This document shows, one piece after another, positions 25,685 to 33,629 of a DNA stretch of 64,000 bases. Numbering within the stretch: position 1 is the stretch's first letter; every line of letters starts with the position of its first letter. The notes under the pieces are model-generated. The model was given only the letters and a program-made list of their open reading frames with translations, was not told where the DNA came from and did not search any database. The stretch lies in NCBI GenBank assembly GCA_910578345.1, contig CAJTRA010000003.1:186001-250000 (forward strand), written 5' to 3'. This DNA is from an uncultured Lachnospiraceae bacterium. GTDB lineage: Bacteria > Bacillota > Clostridia > Lachnospirales > Lachnospiraceae. Both the position numbers and the translations under genes were made by a program.

Positions 25685-28327
25685 TCATGACCCGATCTGT
25701 TCCTCCAGCACCTTAACGCTCTGCGCAATCGCCGCATCAATCCCGGCAGGATTCTTGCCCCCGGCCTGCGCCATATTCGGCCGGCCGCCGCCGCCACCGC
25801 CTACAAGGGACGCGATTCCCTTGATCAGATTGCCTGCATGCGCTCCTTGGTCCATCGCGCCCTGGGTAGCCATAGCGATCATGTTCACCTTGCCATCCTT
25901 CTCTGAGATCAGCACCACAACGCCTTCGCCCACTTTCTCTTTCAACTGGTCGCCCAGCTCACGCAGTCCGTTCATATCCACTCCGGCGACTTTCGATGCC
26001 AGAAGCTTCACTCCTTTGATCTCCTGCACCTGGTCCATCACATCGCCCAGGGCATCTTTGGCTGCCTTACTCTTTAACGCCTCGTTCTCGCTCTGCAGCG
26101 CTTTTATCTCCGCCATCAGATGCTCACACCGCTCTACCAGACTGAAAGGGGAAGTCTTAAGCGTCTTCGCCGCCTCATGAAGCTGTTCTTCCAACTTCTG
26201 GTAATAGGCCGTCACATTGCTGCCCGTCACTGCCTCGATCCTGCGCACGCCTGCCGCAACACCGGATTCCGACAAGATCTTGAAGGAACCGATCATGCCG
26301 GTAGCTTTCACATGGGTGCCCCCACACAACTCCTTCGAGAACTCTCCCATCTGTACAACTCTTACCATATCGCCGTATTTCTCACCAAACAGCGCCATTG
26401 CGCCGGACTGCTTCGCCTCTTCGATCGTCATTTCTTTCGTCTCGACCATTAGATTCTCTGCGATCTTTTCATTGACGATCCGCTCTACCTTCCGGATCTC
26501 TTCTGCCGTCATCGCCGCCGAATGCGAGAAGTCGAAGCGGGTTCTGTCCCCATCCTGGTAAGAACCTGCCTGTTCCACATGGTCCCCCAGCACTTCCCTG
26601 AGCGCTTTCTGTAGCAGATGCGTCGCACTGTGATTCTTGCAGGTACTGCCCCTTCTCACAGGATCTACTGACAGCGTCACGGTATCGCCAACCTTGAACA
26701 TGCCTTTCGTCATCCTGCCTACATGCCCGATCTTACCGCCTAAGAGCTTGATCGTAGTCTCTACCTGAAACTCGCCGTCTGCTGTAGTGATCTTGCCGAT
26801 ATCACCCTCCTGTCCGCCCATGGTCGCATAGAAAGGAGACTGCTCGACGATCACCGTACCTGTCTCGCCGTCTGTCAGCGCCTCCACTAGCTCTGTCTCT
26901 GTGGTCAGCACCGTTACCTTCGACTCAAAGTCCAGATGGCCATATCCGACAAACTCTGTCGTCACAGAAGGATCGATCGACTCATACACCGTCACATCCG
27001 CCCCCATATAGTTCGTCGTCTTGCGGGCTTTGCGGGCCTTATCCTTCTGCTCCTGCATACACGCCCGGAATCCTTCTTCGTCAACCGTAAACCCTCTCTC
27101 ATCGAGAATCTCTTTCGTCAGGTCAAGCGGGAATCCATAAGTATCATATAATTTGAAAGCATCCGCGCCGCCAAGCTCTCTGCCGCTCTTATTCTCCACG
27201 GCCTGCATCATCTCGCTTAAGATACTCAGCCCCTGGTCGATCGTCTTGTTGAATTTATTCTCTTCCTGTGTCAGCACATTGAAGATAAATACTTTCTTTT
27301 CTTCTAATTCCGGATAGCCGTCCTTCGAACCTTCGATCACTGTGCCTGCCAGATCGGACAGGAAGGTTCCCTGGATGCCAAGCTTTCTGCCCTGGCGCGC
27401 CGCGCGGCGGATGATCCTGCGCAGTACATAGCCTCTGCCCTCATTGGACGGCATGATGCCGTCAGAGATCATAAAGGTAGCCGAACGGATATGATCCGTG
27501 ATAATACGGATCGATACATCGGTATCATACTCTTTCTTATATTCCACGCCGGCAATCTCACATACTCTGGTGCGCAGCGCCAATACCGTGTCCACATCAA
27601 AGATAGAATCCACATCCTGTACCGCAGACGCCAGACGCTCCAGACCCATGCCGGTATCAATATTCTTCTGGACAAGCTCTGTATAATTGCCCTTACCGTC
27701 ATTGTCAAACTGCGTAAACACGTTATTCCAGATCTCCATATAACGATCGCAGTCGCAGCCTACCGTACACCCTGGTTTGCCACAGCCGTATTTCTCCCCA
27801 CGGTCATAATAGATCTCGGAGCAGGGGCCGCAAGGGCCGGAACCATGCTCCCAGAAATTATCTTCCTTACCGAAACGATAGATCCTCTCTGCCGGAATGC
27901 CGATCTCTTTATTCCAGATTTCGAAAGCTTCCTCATCGTTCTCATAGATCGAAGGATAGAGTCTGTCAGCGTCCAGTCCCACCACTTCTGTGAGAAATTC
28001 CCAGCTCCACGCAATTGCCTCATGTTTAAAGTAATCTCCAAAGGAGAAGTTGCCCAGCATCTCAAAGAAGGTGCCGTGTCTCGCTGTCTTGCCGACATTC
28101 TCCAGATCGCCTGTACGGATACATTTCTGACAGGTCGTAACGCGCCGTCTCGGCGGAATCTCCTGTCCTGTAAAATATGGCTTAAGCGGCGCCATACCGG
28201 AATTGATCAGCAAAAGGCTGTTATCATTGTGCGGCACCAGAGAAAAGCTCTTCATCTTTAAATGTTCCTTGCTCTCAAAAAAATCAAGAAACATTCTTCG
28301 TAAGTCATTCACACCATATGGTTTCAT
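25685..28327 (-). CDS. alaS: alanyl-tRNA synthetase
   Basis: AlaRS charges tRNA-Ala and edits mischarged Ser/Gly. It has the N-terminal class II core (FLDFFESKEHLKMKSFSLVP; motif 2 near residue 65), the tRNA-recognition domain, the editing domain with HxxxH (NHSATHLLQKALR) and the distal CxxxH (KELCGGTHVKATG), then a coiled coil and a C-terminal DHHA1 domain ending with a Gly-rich GGGGGGRPNMAQAGG loop. The 880-aa length is standard. The start at 28327 has AAAGGA somewhat far upstream. It follows glyS by 21 bp, so the two synthetases are probably co-transcribed. Confidence 0.98.
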   Translation of the reverse strand: MKPYGVNDLRRMFLDFFESKEHLKMKSFSLVPHNDNSLLLINSGMAPLKPYFTGQEIPPRRRVTTCQKCIRTGDLENVGKTARHGTFFEMLGNFSFGDYFKHEAIAWSWEFLTEVVGLDADRLYPSIYENDEEAFEIWNKEIGIPAERIYRFGKEDNFWEHGSGPCGPCSEIYYDRGEKYGCGKPGCTVGCDCDRYMEIWNNVFTQFDNDGKGNYTELVQKNIDTGMGLERLASAVQDVDSIFDVDTVLALRTRVCEIAGVEYKKEYDTDVSIRIITDHIRSATFMISDGIMPSNEGRGYVLRRIIRRAARQGRKLGIQGTFLSDLAGTVIEGSKDGYPELEEKKVFIFNVLTQEENKFNKTIDQGLSILSEMMQAVENKSGRELGGADAFKLYDTYGFPLDLTKEILDERGFTVDEEGFRACMQEQKDKARKARKTTNYMGADVTVYESIDPSVTTEFVGYGHLDFESKVTVLTTETELVEALTDGETGTVIVEQSPFYATMGGQEGDIGKITTADGEFQVETTIKLLGGKIGHVGRMTKGMFKVGDTVTLSVDPVRRGSTCKNHSATHLLQKALREVLGDHVEQAGSYQDGDRTRFDFSHSAAMTAEEIRKVERIVNEKIAENLMVETKEMTIEEAKQSGAMALFGEKYGDMVRVVQMGEFSKELCGGTHVKATGMIGSFKILSESGVAAGVRRIEAVTGSNVTAYYQKLEEQLHEAAKTLKTSPFSLVERCEHLMAEIKALQSENEALKSKAAKDALGDVMDQVQEIKGVKLLASKVAGVDMNGLRELGDQLKEKVGEGVVVLISEKDGKVNMIAMATQGAMDQGAHAGNLIKGIASLVGGGGGGRPNMAQAGGKNPAGIDAAIAQSVKVLEEQIGS

Positions 28328-28348
28328 CGTAGTTCTCTATCCTTTCCA

Positions 28349-29737
28349 CTAAAAAGTAAACTTATCTGCAAAATAGGCATCCAACTGGTCGATCGCAACC
28401 CGCTCCTGCTCCATGGAATCGCGGAAACGTACCGTCACGCAGCCATCCGTCTCGGATTCAAAATCATACGTAACGCAAAATGGCGTTCCGATCTCATCCT
28501 GTCTGCGGTATCTCTTACCAATATTGCCTCTGTCGTCAAACTCACAGTTGTATTTCCTAGACAACTGTGCGAATACCTTCTCCGCACCCTCGTTTAGCTT
28601 CTTAGAAAGCGGCAGAACACCAATCTTCACCGGTGCCAGCGCCGGATGGAAATGCAGCACGGTACGCACATCTCCTTCCCCAATCTCCTCCTCGTCATAA
28701 GCGCCGCAGAGCACTGCCAGGAAAAGTCTCTCCACGCCCAGCGAAGGCTCTATCACATAGGGAATATATTTCTCATTCTTCGAATCATCAAAATAAGACA
28801 TATCCTCACCGGAAGTATTCTGGTGCTGTGTCAGATCATAATTCGTTCTGTCGGCGATCCCCCACAGTTCACCCCATCCAAAGGGGAACAAAAATTCAAT
28901 ATCCGTGGTCGCCTTGGAGTAGAAGGACAGCTCCTCCGGATCATGATCACGGACACGCATCTCCTCTTCCTTCATTCCCAGACTCTTCAGGAAATCAATA
29001 CAGTACTGCTTCCAGTACGCAAACCACTCCAGATCTGTATCCGGCTCACAGAAGAATTCCATCTCCATCTGCTCAAACTCTCTTACCCGGAAGATAAAGT
29101 TGCCCGGTGTGATCTCATTCCGGAAAGACTTACCAACCTGGCAGATTCCGAAAGGAATCTTCTTGCGGGAAGTCCGCTGCACATTCTTGAAATTGACGAA
29201 AATACCCTGTGCTGTCTCAGGGCGCAGATATACCGTATTCTTGGCGTCTTCCGTCACACCCTGGAAAGTCTTGAACATCAGGTTAAACTGTCTGATGTCG
29301 GTAAAGTTATGTTTGCCGCAAGTCGGGCATGGAATACTATGTTCTTCGATAAAGTCTTTCATCTCCTGCTGGCTCCAGCCATCCACGGAGCTGTCCAGGG
29401 TCATGCCCTGCTCTGCCACATAATCCTCAATGATCTTATCTGCACGGAATCTCTCATGACATTCCTTACAATCCATCAACGGATCTGAGAAACTGCCCAG
29501 ATGTCCGCTGGCTACCCATGTCTGCGGATTCATCAGAATTGCACAGTCCACGCCCACATTATAGGGACTTTCCATCACGAACTTCTGCCACCATGCTTTC
29601 TTGATGTTATTCTTCAGTTCCACACCCAGATTACCGAAATCCCATGTGTTCGCCAGCCCGCCATAGATCTCGGAACCTGGATAAACAAACCCTCTCGCTT
29701 TCGATAATGCCACTATTTTCTCCATTGTCTTTTCCAT
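28349..29737 (-). CDS. glyS: glycyl-tRNA synthetase, dimeric type
   Basis: This is the single-chain alpha2 GlyRS (archaeal/eukaryotic and Gram-positive type), not the alpha-beta form. Motif blocks include [21 protein letters not shown] near the N-terminus, the motif 2 region [19 protein letters not shown], and the C-terminal anticodon-binding domain (from about 360, [13 protein letters not shown]). ATG 29737 ([16 protein letters not shown]) follows AAAGGA; the longer frame from 29764 lacks a site. The 462-aa length is normal. It is upstream of alaS. I do not see a T-box in the leader. Confidence 0.97.
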   Translation of the reverse strand: MEKTMEKIVALSKARGFVYPGSEIYGGLANTWDFGNLGVELKNNIKKAWWQKFVMESPYNVGVDCAILMNPQTWVASGHLGSFSDPLMDCKECHERFRADKIIEDYVAEQGMTLDSSVDGWSQQEMKDFIEEHSIPCPTCGKHNFTDIRQFNLMFKTFQGVTEDAKNTVYLRPETAQGIFVNFKNVQRTSRKKIPFGICQVGKSFRNEITPGNFIFRVREFEQMEMEFFCEPDTDLEWFAYWKQYCIDFLKSLGMKEEEMRVRDHDPEELSFYSKATTDIEFLFPFGWGELWGIADRTNYDLTQHQNTSGEDMSYFDDSKNEKYIPYVIEPSLGVERLFLAVLCGAYDEEEIGEGDVRTVLHFHPALAPVKIGVLPLSKKLNEGAEKVFAQLSRKYNCEFDDRGNIGKRYRRQDEIGTPFCVTYDFESETDGCVTVRFRDSMEQERVAIDQLDAYFADKFTF

Positions 29738-29838
29738 CACTTCTGTCCTTTCTATTCTTCCCACCGCTCACACTGCGGCTTATGATCTGGCCTGTTTTGA
29801 CCATAAAACCTCTTCTGTTACTATAAAATTACATATGC

Positions 29839-29867
29839 TATGTATCATCCATATATAACACGCGCAA
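29839..29867 (-). promoter_or_regulatory. possible glyS-alaS promoter
   Basis: TTGCGC (29867-29862), 17 bp and TACATA (29844-29839). The -10 overlaps a small inverted repeat TACATA-GCA-TATGTA. The match is moderate. Confidence 0.4.
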
Positions 29868-29925
29868 TTTAATATGGAATTCGCCGGCAATTCTTTGCAT
29901 AACACATGTATTTATCTGCTGTCTC

Positions 29926-30564
29926 TCACTCAAAAATAATATAGGACAACACGCTCTCCGGTTCTCCTGACGAGGACGCCGGGTATGCAAGACTTGCACT
30001 GCTTTTGCCAGCAAAAGACACTTTCAGATCGCTGTCCGCACTTTGGTTAACATAAAGTACCTTTCCAAAAGTATTCACCACCAATTCTTCTTCTGGTTTC
30101 ATTCCGATGATTACAATCTGTTTCTTCTCCGGATCCTCGATGTCACTGATCTCCATTGGCGCTCCTTTGGCAGAAGTAAAAGCCACATATCCAAGATTAT
30201 ATCCCTGTGCCTGTGCTTCGTCCAGTGTTCCCACAAATAATTCCCTGCTGTTAAAAGCGCTGTAATCCACACCCGATGCATAGTCGAAATGAAGCAGGAT
30301 CTTGCCATCTTCCTCCTCCACTTCACCCAGGATAACCTTATCGGCGCCGTTATCCGAACAATACTGTGCGACTCTCTCCTCCGCCAGGGAAGCCAGTCCG
30401 TCCTTCTCGTAATAGTTCTGTTCAAACTGTCCAACAATCTGATGGCTGATCTTCCCATCTTTGCCAATGGAAATAGAACTGACTTCCGGTGTCCTGCCAT
30501 CTCCACAACCGGCAAGAACACATGTTATTGCCAGGACCGGTATCACAATCTTTCCTCTTCGCAT
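29926..30564 (-). CDS. putative lipoprotein, function unknown
   Basis: A 212-residue protein with a lipoprotein signal: basic MRRGKIVIP, a hydrophobic core and the lipobox LAGC near residue 20. The mature part is acidic with mixed beta-like segments and no motif that I recognise. I chose ATG 30564 because GAGAGG lies 8 bp upstream; a start at 30594 would add residues ahead of the signal. It follows recO by about 57 bp in the same direction. I have the impression that similar lipoproteins sit near recO/era in related genomes, but I cannot confirm this here. Confidence 0.8.
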   Translation of the reverse strand: MRRGKIVIPVLAITCVLAGCGDGRTPEVSSISIGKDGKISHQIVGQFEQNYYEKDGLASLAEERVAQYCSDNGADKVILGEVEEEDGKILLHFDYASGVDYSAFNSRELFVGTLDEAQAQGYNLGYVAFTSAKGAPMEISDIEDPEKKQIVIIGMKPEEELVVNTFGKVLYVNQSADSDLKVSFAGKSSASLAYPASSSGEPESVLSYIIFE

Positions 30565-30620
30565 ACATGTTCCTCTCTGGTTTCTTCTTCTCAACCACTT
30601 ACATACTGCATTCCATTATA

Positions 30621-31268
30621 TTAGAGATTATCCACAATTTCAAGACTTTTAAACGTCCTGTCCAGATATCGCCTGCGATAATCGCCTGCGATCGCACAAA
30701 GTTCTTCCAGCACATTTTCTTTTACCGTGAATGTATACAACTTTTCAATGCCTGACTGCATAATGTACGAGACTGCATAGGCCGTCGATTCGTCCCACTC
30801 TCCCTTCGTTGGCATTCCCGGAAATTCTCCGTTTACTACCATCGCTTTCATCTCAAAAATACAACGAATCAGCCGATTGGATATTCCTTTATGTAAGAGC
30901 GCCCGCAGAGACTGATAGACCAGCTTAAGCATCTCTTTCTCATCATTGTTCTCTCTGGTATAGTAGTCCGCCACCTCCAGAAAATACATGCCGTAGTAGG
31001 CGCCCTCGAAATCTTCCCGCAGTCCTTCGAAATAATTACTGATCCATACGTCCATAATGGTATAGGAACTTCGGCCTGCATAGACCTTAAACTCTCCAAA
31101 AGAGAAAGGATTTGTCGCCGCAAGCAGCCTGCTTCCCGGCTTACGCGCCCCTCTTGCAAAGGCAGAAATCTTTCCCTTCTCTTTCGTAAGTATCACCACT
31201 CTTTTGTCATATTCACCGATGGGTTCAGCCTTTAAAACCATTCCCGTAATCTGTGTATATTCCTGCAT
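30621..31268 (-). CDS. recO: DNA repair protein RecO
   Basis: RecO helps load RecA on SSB-coated single-stranded DNA in the RecFOR pathway. It has the N-terminal OB-fold (TQITGMVLKAEPIGEYDKRVVILTKEKGKISAFARGARKPGS, about 4-45) and an alpha-helical C-terminal half. ATG 31268 (MQEYTQITG) follows AGGAG. The 215-aa length is slightly below the usual 240-250, and I see no four-cysteine zinc motif, which some RecO proteins have. The start overlaps the 3' end of the YqzL-like gene by 44 bp, suggesting coupled translation. Confidence 0.93.
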   Translation of the reverse strand: MQEYTQITGMVLKAEPIGEYDKRVVILTKEKGKISAFARGARKPGSRLLAATNPFSFGEFKVYAGRSSYTIMDVWISNYFEGLREDFEGAYYGMYFLEVADYYTRENNDEKEMLKLVYQSLRALLHKGISNRLIRCIFEMKAMVVNGEFPGMPTKGEWDESTAYAVSYIMQSGIEKLYTFTVKENVLEELCAIAGDYRRRYLDRTFKSLEIVDNL

Positions 31269-31404
31269 GAGAATGCTCTCCTGACCTTTCTTCTTTCCCC
31301 TCGTATTCATCAAGTCTTTCGTCTCGTACTGCGTCTTTATATGCCAGAAAATCGTCGATTTTCCCTGTTATCATAAACTTATCCCAGTAATTTATCGCCT
31401 TCAT
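31225..31404 (-). CDS. YqzL-like small protein, 59 aa
   Basis: A short frame (MKAINYWDKFMITGKIDDFL...) starts at ATG 31404 behind AGGGGG and ends at TGA 31227-31225, overlapping the recO start. It lies between era and recO, exactly where Bacillus subtilis encodes YqzL, a protein of about 47 residues with a similar opening (aromatic, then 'TG.id.yL.fKe'). The family has no known role. Family assignment rests on position, size and the opening motif. The protein is charged and probably helical. Confidence 0.75.
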   Translation of the reverse strand: MKAINYWDKFMITGKIDDFLAYKDAVRDERLDEYEGKEERSGEHSHAGIYTDYGNGFKG

Positions 31405-31463
31405 CTTACGCCCCCTGATCCTGTCTGACTGCCTAGTCTTAGGGTTCGCAGATTTGCTCTTTT

Positions 31464-32378
31464 CTATTCTGTTTCTTTCGGATTATAACCGAAATTTTTC
31501 AACAGATAATCACTGTCGCGCCAGTCTTTCTTCACCTTGACCCAGAGTTTCAGATTCACCTGGCACTCTGCCAGTTCCTCAATATCCGGCCTGGCCATGG
31601 AACCGATCTTCTTGAGCATGCTTCCCTGTTTTCCGATGATAATTCCCTTATGGGATTCCCGCTCACAGACAATCGTGGCGTCAATATCCACAATCCGTTT
31701 CCGGAACTTCATCTGTTCGATTGTTACGGCAATACCGTGAGGAATCTCATCTTCCAGGCAGCGGAGCGCTTTCTCTCTGATCAGTTCCGCCACGATCTGT
31801 CTCATCGGCTGATCTGTCACCGTATCCTCATCGTAAAACGGTTCTCCGTAAGGTAAATATTTCATGATACATTCGATCAGTACCTCCATGCCATCTTTCT
31901 GCAAGGCAGATACCGGCACGATCTCTGCAAAGTCAAGCTGTTTTCGATATACATCGATAAAAGTTAAGATCCGCTCCTTTTGTACCGTATCAATCTTATT
32001 GATCACAAGTATAATGGGTGTTTTTGTTTTCTTAAGCTGTTCTATGATATGTTGTTCTCCGGCTCCAATATAGTCGCTCGGCTCTACCAGCCAGAGGATC
32101 ACATCTACGTCTTCTATAGTCCGCCGCGCCACATTGACCATATAATCCCCCAGCTTATTCTTGGCCTTATGGATTCCCGGCGTGTCCAGGAAAACGATCT
32201 GGCCTTCTTCCGAAGTGTATACTGTCTGGATCCGGTTTCTGGTCGTCTGCGGTTTCTTGGATGTGATGGCGATCTTCTGTCCGATCAAAGCATTCATCAA
32301 GGTTGATTTCCCGACATTCGGTCTGCCAATCAGGGTGGCAAATCCTGCTTTCAACTGTTTGTTTGTATTCTCCTGCAT
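31464..32378 (-). CDS. era: GTPase Era
   Basis: Era is a 16S rRNA-binding GTPase needed for 30S maturation. It has G1 GRPNVGKST (18-26), the effector-region threonines in KPQTTRN, G3 DTPGIH, G4 NKID, and a C-terminal KH domain with GxxG-type IIGKQGSMLKKIG (about 250-265). The 304-aa length is normal. ATG 32378 follows AAGGA. It is followed by the YqzL-like gene and recO, the conserved Firmicutes order. Confidence 0.97.
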   Translation of the reverse strand: MQENTNKQLKAGFATLIGRPNVGKSTLMNALIGQKIAITSKKPQTTRNRIQTVYTSEEGQIVFLDTPGIHKAKNKLGDYMVNVARRTIEDVDVILWLVEPSDYIGAGEQHIIEQLKKTKTPIILVINKIDTVQKERILTFIDVYRKQLDFAEIVPVSALQKDGMEVLIECIMKYLPYGEPFYDEDTVTDQPMRQIVAELIREKALRCLEDEIPHGIAVTIEQMKFRKRIVDIDATIVCERESHKGIIIGKQGSMLKKIGSMARPDIEELAECQVNLKLWVKVKKDWRDSDYLLKNFGYNPKETE

Positions 32379-32422
32379 AGATCCTTATCTACTTTCTGTC
32401 TCGTCTGATATATCCGTTTTCC

Positions 32423-33547
32423 TTACTTCTCTTCTCCATCCTGCACGGTCTTCTCCTGTACTCGATCCGGCTCCTGCATATCCTGTTTCTTTCCTTTTAC
32501 ATTCTGTTCTTCTGTCGTCTTTCCAACATCAGGCAGATAGGGAGTGTATGGATTTCCACGCTGCTTTGTGCGGCCAGCGTTCTTCTTCTCCTGCCGCTTC
32601 ATGACAAACCGCACGATTATGACGATCATCACGATTATCACTGCCCATACAAACAGATAGGGAAGGTTGATTACAAACCAGATCGCCGTATTCTGGATAC
32701 CTCTGCTAACGCCTTCCACGCTCTTGAGAAAGCCGTTTCGAACTCTCTCCCCCGTCGTAGTGTCCTCTGTCGGCGAATAATGCTCCACTTCATCTATACT
32801 CAGATAGACGGTACTGTAATCAATCTTATTATCATAGGTACGAAGCTGCGCCTCCATACTCTCGATCTGATAGCGCACTTCCGATAAGCGTCCCTCGATC
32901 GTCACAATATCTTCCACCGACTCTGCCTGCTCTAACAGTTCTAACAGCCTGTCCTGTTCTGTCAGGAGCGCTTTCTTATGGCTTTCCAGATCGACATATT
33001 GCAGTGTTACGTCTGTCACGCTCTCGGAACGGCTTGTTACATTCGTCCGCTGTCCCACTTCTTCCAGAAAAAGATCCAGCTTCTCTCGCGGAATCCGCAC
33101 CGTCATGCTGGCACAGCGCAGGTATCTTGTTCCCTGATAGTCTGTGGAATACTGATTGTCCCTGCTGAAGCTGGACAGTTCTTCTATGTAACCGCCAAGC
33201 GCCGTAACCTTCTGTTCGATCACAGGCATCAGCGCATCGAACTGCTCCGTCTCCACATTAAGCGTCACATTTTTGATCAGCTTACGGTCAGAGACTGCAG
33301 CCTCAGAAACTTCCGTGTCAACTGCCTCCTCCTGTACCGCGGCATCCTCTTCATAGACCTCTTCCTCTATCGCTTCATTCGTATAGATTCCTCCGCCGGC
33401 TTCATAGGACGCCGTATCTGCCGCCGCCATCTCATAGGTGGACATCCCCTTATCCCCGGCAGCGCCGCAGCCGCTAAGCGCTGCGGCCAGCATACCCGCT
33501 AAGAGCAAAACATACCTGTTGTTTTTCTTTTTTCTGCTTCCGATCAT
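32423..33547 (-). CDS. DUF4349-type lipoprotein
   Basis: A 374-residue protein with a lipobox (LSGC, Cys27) after a basic start. An acidic Ala/Glu-rich linker runs to about residue 85. Then comes a DUF4349 domain (ALMPVIEQKVTALGGYIEELSS, conserved 'mtvRIPrekldlFLeev') with a coiled coil (about 190-235, TEQDRLLELLEQAESVEDIV). A C-terminal membrane segment (about 300-325) precedes a basic, Gln/Glu-rich cytoplasmic tail. DUF4349 proteins are envelope proteins of unknown role. ATG 33547 follows GGAG. Confidence 0.87.
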   Translation of the reverse strand: MIGSRKKKNNRYVLLLAGMLAAALSGCGAAGDKGMSTYEMAAADTASYEAGGGIYTNEAIEEEVYEEDAAVQEEAVDTEVSEAAVSDRKLIKNVTLNVETEQFDALMPVIEQKVTALGGYIEELSSFSRDNQYSTDYQGTRYLRCASMTVRIPREKLDLFLEEVGQRTNVTSRSESVTDVTLQYVDLESHKKALLTEQDRLLELLEQAESVEDIVTIEGRLSEVRYQIESMEAQLRTYDNKIDYSTVYLSIDEVEHYSPTEDTTTGERVRNGFLKSVEGVSRGIQNTAIWFVINLPYLFVWAVIIVMIVIIVRFVMKRQEKKNAGRTKQRGNPYTPYLPDVGKTTEEQNVKGKKQDMQEPDRVQEKTVQDGEEK

Positions 33548-33629
33548 AACATTCTCCGTTCTTGTCCCCGTCCCGATGCACCGGCTGACAGGCTATGACG
33601 CTGTCAGTTTTGCAGTCCTTTTTGTCCTT

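Noticed and set aside
28646..29488. 280-codon open frame antisense to glyS
   Set aside because: It is opposite a certain synthetase gene and has no domain or ribosome site.
33570..33600. CTGACAG...CTGTCAG inverted repeat after the M16C protease gene
   Set aside because: The T-rich side faces the plus strand, while the genes on both sides are on the minus strand; I cannot support a terminator.
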